Notes: generated from the sequence alone by a model not told the origin. Shown: positions 23,796 to 35,633, numbered from the stretch's first letter. The stretch is DNA of 64,000 bases from Capniomyces stellatus (GCA_001661515.1 LUVW01000022.1:56670-120669), one strand, 5' to 3'. Translations and numbers: made by a program.

Positions 23796-24221
23796 ATGAC
23801 TATAGTAGCAGATGTTTGGAACGACATGATTGAGCCTTCGTCAAAATTTGCCAACACTTATGTCCATCCAGCTTATAGAATGTATACAGACCCAGCAACC
23901 GGTGATCTATGGATGGTGACAACAACAGTCCAGTATTCATTGAAGAAATCAGTTCTTCAAGGCGAGTACCAACGTGCGCTCAGTGACATTCTTGGTGCAA
24001 TGAATACGGGAACAACCTATACAGGAACAATAAACAGTATCTATGGGTCAGTTGCGTTGGTGGCGTTCCCATACAGAATCCAGTCTGAGTTTGAAGCAGA
24101 GTTGGCAGCCAAGTGTCCACCAGTTGAAGTGTGTCCATCACCAACAACAGTGACGGCAACATCAACAGCGACGGCAACATCAACAGTGACAGCAAAAATT
24201 GCCATACAATCCAAAATATAA
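23796..24221 (+). CDS. GLGCN-family paralog lacking signal peptide and first third of the domain
   Basis: A 141-residue frame that starts inside the conserved domain (DVWNDMIEPSS, matching DIWSDMIEPSS of the 22082 protein). It continues through TTVQYSLKKS, the FPYRIQSEFEAELAAKCPP block and a short Thr/Ala-rich tail. The signal peptide and the GLGCN segment are absent, so the product would not be secreted by the usual route. It has its own close TATA box. It may be a 5'-deleted pseudogene that is still transcribed, or a cytosolic derivative. The FPYRIQSEFEAELAAKCPP stretch is identical to the long form, so the duplication is not old or has been homogenised. Confidence 0.55.
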   Translation: MTIVADVWNDMIEPSSKFANTYVHPAYRMYTDPATGDLWMVTTTVQYSLKKSVLQGEYQRALSDILGAMNTGTTYTGTINSIYGSVALVAFPYRIQSEFEAELAAKCPPVEVCPSPTTVTATSTATATSTVTAKIAIQSKI

Positions 24222-24507
24222 GGTAATGCCGTACTATAATATGTATTAATAGCATTGGAAGTTTTCTAGTGTACACTATTAAACCTGAATAGTTTGCAGT
24301 GTAAAATAGACGGTAGTTTTATTTATTTGATTTTGCTTTTCCAACACAGGACTTTTGATTATCGAGTACTTTTCAATTAGTTTTTATTTTTTATTATTAT
24401 TCTTTTCAAAATGTAAAAAAAATTAAATCCAATCTGTATAAAACCAAAAGTTTTATTCGAGTCTTGTTTATCATAACATAGCAAACGCAGTTAAAATCAA
24501 GAGAGAG

Positions 24508-24542
24508 GGGGGTAAAGAAAGAAAGAAAGAAAGAAAGAGAGG
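24508..24542. repeat. AAAG microsatellite
   Basis: About six GAAA units within purine-rich sequence downstream of the ataxin-2 gene. Confidence 0.8.
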
Positions 24543-24605
24543 CAAGCAGGGGGATTATTTATTAATGTAGCAAATGAATAGAAATAATAAAAGAGAGAAA
24601 AGAGG

Positions 24606-24798
24606 TTATTGTTGTGGTGGAGGTTGTTGTTGGAATTGTTGTTGTTGTTGTCTTTGTTGTTGAATATGGGCGTTAGGGTGTTGTTGAGAGTATTGAGAAT
24701 ATTGGAATTCATTGACAGAAGTTGGTCTATGATGAAATTGTTGTTGTTGTTGCATTTGATACTGGAATTGTTGATGGTGGATAGGCATGAACTGTTTC

Positions 24799-24840
<42 letters not shown>

Positions 24841-27800
24841 AAAGTAGATGGTGGTGGATTTGGGGTGATTTGGTGAGATCTATAGTTGTGAGAAGTTGGG
24901 TTGGATTGATGAATGGATCCAGACTGTTGGATCTGCTGGAGTTGTTGGTTTGGTTGTGGGGTTAATGATGGTTGGTGGGATTGGGACTGGGTAATTGACT
25001 GGGGAGGGACTTGGTAAATGGAGTTTCTTTGGTGTGGGCTTGATGGATTTGGGATGTGGTTGAAGTGGGGGACTTGGTGGTTAGGTGAGGAGTAGCTACT
25101 GGAGACTGATTGGTCGATTTGTAAGGGTTGGATTTGATTGGTGTTGAGATCGGGAGTTTGAATGGTTTGGATAGGTTGGGAGTTGGTTGGGTTTGCAGGA
25201 TTGCTAGTTATGGGGTTTCCGGAGTTTAGTTGCTGGGGACTATTAATAAATTGCGGGTTCATGTGGGGAATTATATGGGAGTGCTGGAGTGGATGTTGGA
25301 GTGGATGTGGATGTGGATGTGGGTGTGGATGTGGATGTTGAATTGGATGCTGGATTGGATGTTGAAGTGGGTGTTGGAGTGGATGCGGATGTGGGTATTG
25401 AAGCGGGAGTGGTGGTGGAGGTTGATGAGCGTGGGGGTGAGGATGAGCGTGGGGGTTCTGAGGACCTGGTGAATGGGACTGTGAGTGAGGGTGGGGCTGG
25501 TTGAGGGATTGAGGAGGGTTTTGAGGTAGGTTGTAGACGGGAATATTTCTTGGAGAGATTTGGAGGGATTTTGGGTTAGATGTGGAGTTTTTAGAGGAAT
25601 TGTTGTTGTTGTTGTTGGGGTCAAACTGCTGGATGTGGTGGGGGTCGATATGGGCAAAAGAGTTGACAGAATAGTTCTGGTACGGGTAATCCATGACTAT
25701 GACTTGAGGGTAATGCATTGGCTGGGGATTGTACTGGTTTGGTTTAATTGGAACAACAGTGTTGTTTTGGGTCTGTGGAATGTTGATACTGCTACCCATA
25801 ACCCCAATGTTTGAGCTGGCTGAGCTTTGTGGGTAAACTGACCCTGACATCATAGATGCCATCATCAGGAACGGTTGACCGCTGTTTGGCCAAATTGGTG
25901 CAAAAGTCGACGCCAAAGCTCTAAATTCAGTCTCATCAGTCTCATCAGAATCATCTGCTCCACTCCCTCCCCCAAAATCGCCCCTACTAAGCCCAGGAAT
26001 AACAAACACGTCGCCCCACAATTTCAGCCCACTTTTTTCGATTTTCTTTGTTCCAAAAAACGATCCGGTTCTCTGCTGCAACGGTCCTGTTGAACCTCCT
26101 GCTGGCTTGGCTCTAGGAACAAACGCTGCTGCCTTTGGGTTTGGAACAAACGAGGGTGCGTTGGTGTTGAGTGTTTTAGTGTTGGTGTTGGTGTTGGTGA
26201 TTGGTGGTTTAGACTCAGTTACGTTTGGTCCGCTCACTCCCCCCTTCTTATCTACCTTCGCCTTCGTTTTGGCTTTGTTTCCATTTACGTTTGGCTCTGG
26301 GGTAGCACTCGAGCTGGCTTCCGGGCGACTTACTGGTGCGGCTGGGGGGCTTCCCGAGACATTTCCAGTGGGCTTTTTGTTTCCTATTATTGCCTTGATG
26401 TCCTCTGGAATAGGCGTTTTAAGCACTATTGAGCTTGAGAACTTTGCAAAGTCTGCCATTTGACCTTTCATTACCTGTTTCTTCTGCTGCTTAATGTCTT
26501 CTCTTGCAATGTTGATTTGCTGCGTCAGATCTTTTTGAGCTATAATTAAAAACCAAATGTTACTTTTGTTAATAAGATTCAAAGTGTAAACAAGATTAGA
26601 AGAAAGAAAAAAACAACAGTAACTATATATTTCCATTTAATGTCAAGATAATTTAGTAGTTTTTTTATTTTTGTTTTTATTTTTATTTTTTACCTTTTAG
26701 TACTCCTTGATTTCTGAGCTTATCTATTTCAACTTTATACTTGCTTGAGCTGTTGGTAGCTCTGTGTTGAGATTTACCTGCTTGCAATTGTGGTTGTGAC
26801 AGTAGTTGAGAGTTGGTGTTGACACTGGTGTGGGCGTGGGTTTGATTTTTAGTTAAAATCTGGGAGTGTTGAAGAGTTGTATGGTTAAATCCAGCATTAG
26901 TGTTTGTTCTTTTAATTTCCAAGTCAGTTTCGTCTCTTATTTCTGCCTCACTTGTTGCAGCTCTATGATTATAGCTATCAGTTGCTGATGTAGACTGTTG
27001 TGGAGTGACAATATTATTATTATTGTTGTTGTTGTTGTTGTTGTTTTCGGGGAATTCGGTGGAAACTGTGGTTTTGATGTTGAGTTTTGCCAATGCATTG
27101 ACTGCATTTTGTGTTTGGAATGTCAGTTTTTCCTTGTTTTTTGTTGTACCTTTTGTTCTTGTGATTTCTGTTTCTCTGTTTGACACTGATTGTGTTATTT
27201 CTGGATGAACTAAATGTCCTGCCTTTGACACCCCTGTTGCTCCTGTTACTACTCCTGTCACTACTACTGCTGCTGCTGCTGCTGCCTTTGCTCGCAAGTA
27301 AGGTGGAATGTATTTTTCCTTCTTCTCCATCTCTCTTATCACTGCACCGTACCGGTCCTCCTCATCCATGTCCCCTGCAAACTTTGAAACTTCTGTTCTC
27401 TCCTCCAGTACGTGTGCTGTCAATGCCGGTGCATTCTGGATCTCGTTCGCTATTCTGATCGCCTCCCTCTCTCTCTTCTTGTAATCTTCCCTGTTCCTGT
27501 CAAGTTTGGTTGTGTATATTTCTTCGTCAAAATCTGTTTTCAATCCAAACAGCCTTTCGTTGACCGCAAATTGATCCCATTTGCTGCCTCCACTCATCAT
27601 CCCTTCCTCTTCCAGCCCCTTATTCAGCTCTATTCCATACCCTGTACCTTCCATCACCGTATGCTTATCCGGTGCCCACTTGTGCAGCTCTCGCTCCTTT
27701 ATTCCCATAAACCCACTGATGCTCGTGTCTGTTTGGAAACTCTTTTTCTTTTCCTTTACCTTATTGCACATATCAAAATCCACCTCCCCAAATATATCTA

Positions 27801-28218
27801 CACAATCCTCCCCCTTTATTATCATACACCCAACCCCCCGCTTATTCGCCCCCTCTTCCCCACCCCCCTTATTCACATTCACTGCATACCGAATTGCTAT
27901 ACTCAGCTCTCCCACTGCCAATGCCCCCGCCAATATCCCCTCTATACACCCCCCGTCAACCAACGAAACCTGCACTTTGCTTCCCATAAACAGCCCTAGC
28001 ATATAGAATAATCTGTCCCGCTGCTCTTTCTTCTTTGCTTCAATCCTTGCTTCCATCTTTTCCTTTTCCTCTCCACTCTTTACTCCTTGCATCTCCTCCT
28101 TTGCCTCCTCGCTTTTCTCAGTGCTTTCCGCCGAATACGACTTGCCCGTTCGTTCCCTCCCATTGAATTTCTTATCTTGCCGCTTCTTTTGGCTGTATCT
28201 TCCCGTCCCAAATATCAT
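24606..28218 (-). CDS. PBP1: Ataxin-2 / Pbp1 homolog (poly(A)-binding-protein-binding, stress-granule RNA factor)
   Basis: Two exons, 28218-26694 and 26539-24606, with a 154-nt intron, give 1152 residues. In order: a charged N-terminus; an Lsm-like segment (about 70-150) in which DRLFYMLGLFMGSKVQVSL is followed by a DCVDIFGEVDF strand; the LsmAD domain (about 220-270) with NERLFGLKTDFDEEIYTTKL and a Lys/Arg/Glu helix; a YIPPYLR motif; a Lys/Gln-rich helix across the splice junction; then a PAM2 motif, LNTNAPSFVP, that fits LNxxAxxFxP, which binds the MLLE domain of poly(A)-binding protein. The C-terminal half is Pro/Gln/His/Asn-rich, with CAA-encoded poly-Gln (about 14) and HPHP repeats, the low-complexity type that drives condensate formation. 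Family members act in mRNA stability, polyadenylation and stress granules. The combination of Lsm, LsmAD and PAM2 makes the call firm. Confidence 0.93.
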
Positions 28219-30129
28219 CTTACTCGACTATTCCTTTTTAAATTTAAAGTGTCCTTTGTCCCTATTACCTTCAATCCACCCAGTTCGTCTTTCAGTTCGT
28301 CTCTAATGCTACCCGTCTATTTTTTTTCTCTCTCTCTCGATACCTTTATTCCTCGGATACCTTGAGAGTTCGCTTTGCTGTAAAAGTTCTTTTTGTCGTT
28401 GTTGTTGTTAATAGCTAGTATTCTAAAACTATTAACAATCCTATCCTTGTTTTTTTTTTATCTCTCTCTCTCTTCCCTTTCTCTCGTTTTTTTAATCCTT
28501 AATCTTTCACCGCTTCGTAATTGATTTTTCAAGCTTATTCATTTATCAAGTTTACCAATTCTGTGTTTACTTGGTTTTTTTTATATTTTATTTTCCATTC
28601 CATTTTTCATTTCCGTTTACTTCTCTTCCATTTTACATTGCTCTTTTTCATTTGTTTACGGCATAATTCTCGAATTTAATCTATTTTGGTTTATTTTTGT
28701 TTTTTTTATTGCTTGCAAAATTACAGCTAATTGAATCCCATTATATTATGAAACTGCTTTAGTCTTTTTGGAAATCCTGCCAATACCTTTGCCCCGTTAC
28801 ACACAACCATTTTATTCGACTTTTGAATTATAATACCAAAAATTCAAAATCTCGCTCTTTAATCCCTAGATTCACAATGTTTACTAGTCTTTTTATTTTA
28901 ATCTCAACCATATTTACCTATTCTCTTGTGAAAAGTACCGTTAATGTTGAGCGAGCATAAAGCACTCTTTACTGTTCCTTTTTTTTTTTTTTCCCCATCT
29001 CAACTAATCCTAGCAATTCAGTATTTAATCAACACATCCTTCTATAAAGCCGATCAGTTGCTCAACAAACCTATACCCCCCCCCCCCCGCAATATACATT
29101 GCGTTTTATCGTGTATATAAACTACAACTTCCGGTACAAGTCGCAATTCCAAGAAGGGTAGTCCAAATCAAGGATGTTTTTTTTTTCACTGGTAATATTT
29201 ATAGCCACTGTCTTTTGTTAATGTGGCGAATAACCTTGACAGTGCAGATTTGTTTTTCTATCTCTTTCTAGAAAAATAAAATAAATATACAAATCATCGA
29301 TCATTAAACTCGGAATAATTTCATTTTTTGATTTATTAATTTCCATTATCAATAGTACCCAAATTCCAAAATTCCAAAATTCCAACTTCAGAGTTACTTT
29401 GAAAAACAACAATCTTTTAACAAATTTGAATTTCAAATCCCAAAGCCTGATTTTGAAAAGTGTCAGGATCTGATCCCTTTATTTTTCCTTTTCTTCTTCT
29501 TTATTTCATTTTTTTGGCGAAGCTTTATTTTGTCTTGACAATTTATCCACGGGTTACTAATAGCGCTTTATGGTAATCGATAAAACATTAAAACGGAAGA
29601 CATCTCAAAATTCCACTTCACCGAAAACAAGAGCATCTCAAGCTAAACGCACAAATATAGCTTTATCAAGAACCTCAAGGTACGCACCGACATTATATTT
29701 ATCATAACTGTGTTATATACCAAACTTCCGACTAGAAAATAAAAACAAACACTGAAACCAAAAGTTTTTTTCTTTATCCTTTCATTAAGCGTGAATTCGT
29801 TCAGAGTCCAAATATTTTGGAACAACAACTTGGACTGAAATCCACTCTGTTTTATTTACTAACTATTTATTTTTTGTTACTTTGGGGTGAAAAAATATCT
29901 TTCTTTTTATTTTTATCGATTTGCTCTCCATTTTCCTCATGTACTAAACAAACTTGGAATCGGTGTATTATTTTACTGTTTTTCCAGCGTAAAGGTAATC
30001 TATAATTAAAAGTAGTGTGATTTAAGAAGGCCGTGAATGTTGATAAGAAAAGAAAATGCATGACCGCTGCCATTCATGACTTTGAATTCCTGATATTTAT
30101 AGAAAAGTAAACTAGTCCAATTTGCCAAC
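28219..30129. other. Divergent promoter region between PBP1 and DCN1
   Basis: 1.9 kb with no supported gene. The part next to PBP1 is strongly pyrimidine-rich on the plus strand (long CTCTCT and T runs), i.e. a purine-rich leader for PBP1. A run of 12 C lies at about 29077-29088. The small frames at 29218-29436 and 29643-29828 have no features. Confidence 0.5.
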
Positions 30130-31785
30130 ATGTTTGAAAAATATAAGGGTAAGTTGGTTGATATTTTGTTTTTTTTATTCCCAGTCGATTGTAAGATTTT
30201 AGAGGTTTCGGCTACCTCCAAAAGGAAGGTATGGCTACTAATATTGAGTTAATCTATCTTACAGATCCCGAAGGCGATTATATAAGTCCAGAGGGATTTG
30301 AAGTTCTGGCCGAAGACTTGGGATACTCGATGGAATCAGTAAGTTTTATTATTGTTTTATCCCGTCTCTCTGCTTTAATTGTGCTGTTCAGCTGTCGATT
30401 TTATATAATACGAGTCAATAACATTATTTACTTTGTAAATCTAGGCTAAACCTATAGTGTTATCGTGGTTGTTTGGGTGTTCCAAAATGGGTAAGTCGCG
30501 TCAAATGATTATTTTTATGTGTGTTTCAACCAATACTTGCCACTCTTTGGCTTTAATGTGGCATGTCTTGTTGCTTCCAACTCGAGTTTTTTTTTAATTT
30601 ATTATAATTGATTTTTTTTAGGATTTATTTCGAGTTCTGAATGGGCATCGGTTGTCAAAACCCCAAAGTAAGTTGTATTAGCTGTTGATTTGACTATGAA
30701 TACAAAAAGAAATAACAGTTCAACAGTTGGTGTTAAAAATGTACAAACGGACCCCATATAGATGTGTGCTTTGTTTGTTTGGGCAATCGTTGTCAAAGAC
30801 GGTTACTGAGATATAAATTTGTTCATTGGCTGTTTGTGCGCTTCAAAATTTTTAACAAAGTGTGCTTTACACTTTACATACAATGTGGCTAAATACAGGA
30901 TGACAATAGCAGAACTTAAAATTCTGGCTGACAATAAAGTAGCCGAGATTGAAAACGACAGGGAATTTGCTGTGTTTTACCACTGGGTATTCAGTTTTGC
31001 CAAAGACTCTGGAAAACGCTCAATGGACATCGAAGTAAGACTAACCGTGCTGAACCAAGCCACCAAACACTCGAGCGGTTTCTGGAATACAAAGTTATAT
31101 TTATAATAAAAAAACAAAAACCAAAGAATGTGACAACAAATTGAATTGATATTCTGCACTAAACGTGGCAGATAAACAGGTCAACTCGGGCCCAAATATA
31201 AAAATATGATGTTTTATTTTATTGTTGCTTGTTTGTATTGCCAATGTTACACGCTTATTTTTACTCTGTATAACATCGTCTCTGTGGGTCTCTTAGGTTG
31301 CAGCAGGCTTGCTTTCAGTTCTGTTTGACCAAAACAACACTCTTGCCCAAAGCTTTATAAGCTACCTAAATGTTAGTTAACCATAATCAAGTATTTCTAA
31401 CCTTGCATGTATACAAGTGAATCTGACATCTCATTGGCTTTGTGAAGGCTTGGGACAAAGTATAGTAACTCATAAACGTCGTGTCGCATTTGAATGTATT
31501 CTAAATAGGAGGAACAGCCGGTCAAGGTGTTGAATAAGGATCAGTGGAACAGTCTTTTAGAGTTCTCAAGAACTATTAGTCCAGATCTCTCCAACTACGA
31601 CCCAGAGTCAGCATGTAAGCAATTCCCACTTTGGTTACACCCCCAAATATATTGTGCCAGCCGAATGCCTTCCTTCAAGCCTTTACTTGTTTAACCGATT
31701 TATCATCAATTGTTTCGTTGCGTTATAAATAGGGCCTGTGATTTTTGACGAGTTTGCAGAATGGTCAAAGTTAAAAAAGCAATAG
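30130..31785 (+). CDS. DCN1: Dcn1-type cullin neddylation co-E3, eight exons
   Basis: Exons 30130-30148, 30265-30338, 30445-30490, 30622-30667, 30899-31034, 31297-31371, 31509-31614 and 31733-31785 join with matching phases into 184 residues. Dcn1 binds Ubc12 and cullins and promotes transfer of Nedd8 to the cullin. The protein starts [14 protein letters not shown], equal to the start of the potentiating-neddylation (PONY) domain in other members. It continues through [34 protein letters not shown], and [28 protein letters not shown]; the last matches the conserved C-terminal signature with NYDxExAWPxxxDxFxEw. An N-terminal UBA domain, present in some relatives, is absent. Introns are 106-262 nt. 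Confidence 0.92.
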
Positions 31786-32199
31786 TAGCGCCCCCCAATG
31801 CTGTGCTTTTTTTTTTTTTTTTACTATACTCACAAATTATTTGTATTTGTTTTAATACGCGCTGGCCCATTTCTATCTTCTACTATCATCTTGCTTCTTA
31901 CAATACCAAACAAACGAAACTAACCAAGAATAATAATATACAATCATCGCCGTTGACATACCCACATATCACTTGCGGTATAACGCTGGGTTTACACTTG
32001 TTTTGGCGTTTATTTAAGTTTTTTTTCAAGTTTTATTTTTTGCTTTTTTTTAATATAAAGATTACAGTGTTTAAATCCCTAAAGATCGATTGTTCAACGA
32101 GGCAAATTATGTATTCCATCGTTTTGCCGCCTGTATTTTAAACACCTTCAATATCTGCGTGCTTGACACTGTGTGCTTTTTTTTGGGGATATCATATAT
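31786..32199. other. Convergent intergenic region
   Basis: Between the 3' ends of DCN1 and the Tfb5-like gene; AT-rich, with no gene seen. Confidence 0.5.
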
Positions 32200-32406
32200 T
32201 TAGTTTATCACAACTTCCACTTTATATGTATTTTCATCCAGTATACTATCCAAAGCATCCTGGATCATTGGCACTGCTGTCGATTCCACAAACACGTGGT
32301 TCTCGTCCAGGTCTTCAATAATAAACTGCTTCTTCTCATTAAGCAATATCAGCACCTGTTTCGCCGCACTGTCGCTATTATCGTCATTTTCATTGTTTTT
32401 AAGCAC
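32200..32406 (-). CDS. TFB5: Tfb5/GTF2H5-like TFIIH subunit (5' exon not resolved)
   Basis: The last 50-60 codons read KQVLILLNEKKQFIIEDLDENHVFVES and end at TAA 32202-32200. The order KQ-xLLxLxE, then F-I-I-x-D-L-D-x-(N/T)-H-V-F-V, then a short amphipathic helix ending in a few polar residues, is that of the roughly 70-residue Tfb5/TTDA subunit of TFIIH, which stabilises p52/Tfb2 in transcription and nucleotide-excision repair. A residue string DSAAKQ sits where the family has CDPAxKQ. The frame is open upstream to about 32440 but has no ATG; the first residues are probably on an upstream exon that I could not place. The start coordinate is therefore only the edge of a convincing frame. Confidence 0.65.
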   Translation of the reverse strand: MLKNNENDDNSDSAAKQVLILLNEKKQFIIEDLDENHVFVESTAVPMIQDALDSILDENTYKVEVVIN

Positions 32407-32695
32407 AAATACAGAACATGGTAAACTACCTTACAAAAGCTGGGCCGACCTCAACGTATTTACATTCTCGTGCTTGTAGCGCTAGCATTAAATACAAAAT
32501 AAATTGAAACCCCAACAACTTTACCATTCAATCAAAGTTCCTATTAATATTAATATTGATTAGTTGCTTTTTTATTTTTTATTTTTTAAAAAAAAGGAGA
32601 ATGCAAAATTTTGATTTTCGAAAGTCTGATAAGGGTGTCAGGCCATTTAAACAAAAAAAAGGAGGGTGCCAAGCCATAATCCTCCAAGCTATTTT

Positions 32696-33420
32696 GACTT
32701 GAGCGCAATACAATCTACGAAATAATCATTTGGACTTTTGTACCTTTAACCGCCTTTACCATTATGTTATCGCTTCCTTCTGTTGCTCCAATCCAACTAT
32801 ATTCGTCTCTGAATCTCTTGCCAAATATAGTCACACAATCGTTGTCGAGTAAATAAAAAAAGAGAAACTACACCCGCACAGAAATATAGTGAGTAGCCCT
32901 AGTACGTTTGACCCAGTCCTATCGAAATAACTCTACTTGAAATAAAACCTAACAAAATTAGATTTATTTCAATCAAAAAAAAAAAAAAAAGTAAAGCAAA
33001 CGAAAGCCAAATGCTTTTATTTTTAAATTAATAGCGTAACTTTTTTTTTTCTATTGCTAGTTTAGTGTTCTAAACCAACTCGTATTTTAAACTCGCGCTA
33101 GTTTTTTCTTTTGGTGTAAAGTTCAAATGATTCAATGTTGTCCTACAGCCAATAGCAGTAATCCAGCCTTCAACCACTGCCCTTGTAATTGTATCCAAAA
33201 GCTAAGGGCCAAGTAATTCTCTTATGAAAATTCCCTGGTTTTTGGTTCCACCACCACCTCCCATCCCACTTTCAATAGGAACAATTTGGTAGCCAGTTGC
33301 CGCATTATCCAAGGTTGAAACGGGACACATGCTGGACACGCTACAAGCAATAGTAATATGCACAAGATGTCGCCTCAGTATATTAAAAACAATGTGATTC
33401 AGCAAGTCCTACCAATTCCA
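32696..33420 (-). other. Possible exons of an unidentified gene
   Basis: Three short minus-strand open stretches look more protein-like than the surrounding AT-rich DNA. One contains GYQIVPIESGMGGGGG (about 33202-33405). A second reads LLDTITRAVVEGWITAIGC (about 33065-33199). A third reads LLDNDCVTIFGKRFRDEY and ends at a stop near 32696, behind a TGCGGGTGTAG acceptor-like site. I could not link them into one model with sensible introns, nor name a family. They may also be pieces of a dead gene. Confidence 0.25.
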
Positions 33421-33589
33421 TATTGCTCTATCAACACCTTGAATATTAAACTCTAGAACTACCAAATTGTGAACCAGTCTCTAGGAATTGGTTCCTATTA
33501 CTTTGTACTTGAACTCTAACAATACCGTTTTTCAAAACAGCGTTGGATGATTTTGAAATCAATTCATTTTAAATAAATAACGATAAAAA

Positions 33590-33662
33590 AAATAAAAAAA
33601 TAACGGTCCCACAATAAAAAAATAAAAAAATAACGGTCCCACAATAAAAAAATAAATAAAAA
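33590..33662. repeat. Short tandem direct repeat
   Basis: A 28-30 bp unit (A/T run plus AACGGTCCCACAAT) is present twice, with a third degenerate start. Confidence 0.75.
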
Positions 33663-33715
33663 CGGACTCTGTTATATAAGCACTAGGATAAAATATGCAT
33701 AGCGTTTTTTTTTTA

Positions 33716-34537
33716 CTAATAGGCGAGTACCCAGGCTGTAGCCATTACTAAAGCTATGTTTGCAAACACAAGTCCTTTGTAGGTTCCTACTGCACTACTC
33801 TTTTCTTCTTTTTTACTTCCAAGTGCTGGTGGTGCTGGTGCTGGTTCTATTTTTTATATGTCACGTATATATATTTAACCCTGTTTAGTCAAGTATTCAC
33901 ATTTGTGTATACACCTATTTCAGTAAAAATGATTTACATTAAACATTTTACCTGGCGTATATTCGGTAAAGCTTATTGTAGTAATACTACTATAAATATT
34001 GATGTCATCACTTTGATCAAGTAAACCAGCGCCATTTTTGATACTAAAAAAAGCGAAATTGGTTTTATACAAATCCATATAATCACATATAATCTTAAAC
34101 GAGGTTTCCAATTTATCAGGGTCTGAAACTTTAACTGGATCATAATCACTAGAATAACGAGTAAATGCATTCAATTCTTCTTTAACTTGTGTGGTTACAA
34201 TAACGCGGATCCTTTTATCTGGCGAGCTGCCATAAATTTCTGCGTTGTGACTATAAATCCCAATTTTCTCATTTTTTAAGTTCGTGATAATCATTTTTGG
34301 TAATATGATTTTAAGCTCATCAGTCATTTTTGGGTAGTATGCAGTCCCTCTCATGCTAATAAGTTTTGTGTTTACATAGACGGTGCCTTCATTGTACTTA
34401 ATTTGATTTTCACAATCAAACTGATCGTCAGTAAAGAGTAAACAATTACTTCCGTGAACATGATTATTTTCCAATTCGGCCTCAATTGAAACTAAAGCCA
34501 ACAGCCCAAATAGAAATAGAGTCAGTTTTCCAAACAT
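33716..34537 (-). CDS. Secreted, C-terminally anchored protein, left member of the divergent pair
   Basis: Exons 34537-33952 and 33846-33716 with a 105-nt intron give 238 residues. Signal peptide MFGKLTLFLFGLLALV is followed by a mature region without recognised motifs. Exon 2 supplies a Pro/Ala linker (EPAPAPPALG) and a hydrophobic C-terminus (LVFANIALVMATAWVL) ending the protein, which resembles a GPI-attachment signal or a membrane anchor; cell-surface location is inferred. The first 16 residues are identical, also in DNA, to the gene at 37475. The rest is only distantly similar: TTISFTEYTPG against TTISLFEYEAG, with the intron at the same place. The function is unknown. The promoter lies in the left arm of the inverted repeat. 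Confidence 0.75.
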
Positions 34538-35633
34538 TTTTACTTTTTTAGGATCGTTATAATTGATCTGATGTTGTTAATCTGATGTAGTTGATCTGAT
34601 GTAGTTGATCTGATGTTGTTGATCTGATGTTGTTGATCTGATGTTGTTGATCTATCAAGTAAGCTGTGGAATATGTTTCTGTGATCTCAGTTATCAGCTA
34701 TTGTTTTGTTTGCTGTTCTTTTCTGGACTTTGTCTGTTGCCTTGTCCTTTATAACTATATATTTCACCTTGCTGATTATCTTGCTGGATATCTTGATATT
34801 TATCTGGCTAATTATATGGCTGGTTATCTTGCTAGTTATCTTACTAGTTATCTTACTGGTAGTTTAGTTTTGATTTGTTTTTTGTATTAATTTCTGGTTG
34901 TGGCAAAAAACCAAGAGGTGGAGAATATGAGAACAAAAATATTTTGGTGATCCCTTTTGCTTGTTTATATACTCGAGTTGATATGTTACTATAGTTGCAC
35001 ACCCTTCCTCCATTCCCATTTATTTCTACTCGTTCTTCTACTATTATTTCTATTCTTACTTTATTTTTTTTCTACTATTATTTCTACTACTATTTCTAGT
35101 GTTATTTCTGCTATTATNNNNNNNNNNNNNNNNNNNNNNNNNNNNNNNNNNNNNNNNNNNNNNNNNNNNNNNNNNNNNNNNNNNNNNNNNNNNNNNNNNN
35201 NNNNNNNNNNNNNNNNTCTCTCCTCTATCTCTCCTCTATCTCACCTCTATCTCGCCTCTATCTCACCTTTATCTCACGTATTTCCACCACTGGCATTACA
35301 CAACTGCAAAAACAACCAGAAATGCAAAGCATACATAAAACAAATATGTATATAACTAAGCAAACATTAACATTAACATAAACATTAACATAAACATTAA
35401 CATAAACATGGAAATAGATATGGCCATAGGCACGGCACAAACATAGCTGTAGTCTAGCTGTATCTAGGACCTATGTTGTGTCTTGTTTGATTCTACTATT
35501 CCATGTTGCTGCATTCTATTATTTTTTAATTCGTCTTTTATTTTCCTTCTATTCTGTTTATTCATTTTCTATCCGCCTCCTATTCGTTTTTTACTCGTAT
35601 TGCTTTCCCTTATTTTTTTGTAGCCATTACCAC
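34489..35633. repeat. Inverted repeat, left arm
   Basis: This arm is the reverse complement of 36157-37523 over more than 1.1 kb, near-identical except for repeat-number differences and a 99-N gap at 35118-35216. The outer end is inside the signal-peptide codons of the 33716-34537 gene. It contains about six 14-bp units (GATCTGATGTTGTT) next to the start codon, a degenerate 12-bp (TAACTAG-type) repeat, a TATATAAA box read toward the gene (about 34962-34969) and part of a CTCTATCTC minisatellite at the gap. Confidence 0.85.
35118..35216. other. Assembly gap of 99 N inside the left inverted-repeat arm
   Basis: The gap falls where the right arm has the purine/pyrimidine-rich minisatellite, so missing sequence is probably that repeat. 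Confidence 0.95.

Noticed and set aside
25230..25814. Open frames on the plus strand opposite PBP1 (MWMWMWVWMWM type)
   Set aside because: Antisense shadows of the CAT/CCA-rich low-complexity coding region of PBP1.
30200..30230. Extra Dcn1 exon reading VDCKILEV after a CCCAG acceptor
   Set aside because: Its end phase does not match the next exon, and skipping it gives MFEKYKDPEG, which matches the family.
30265..32424. CRISPR array, tRNA or rRNA genes anywhere in the window
   Set aside because: I saw no spaced identical repeats of CRISPR type and no tRNA T-loop/anticodon arrangement or rRNA-like block. This was by eye; a tRNA scan could still find one.
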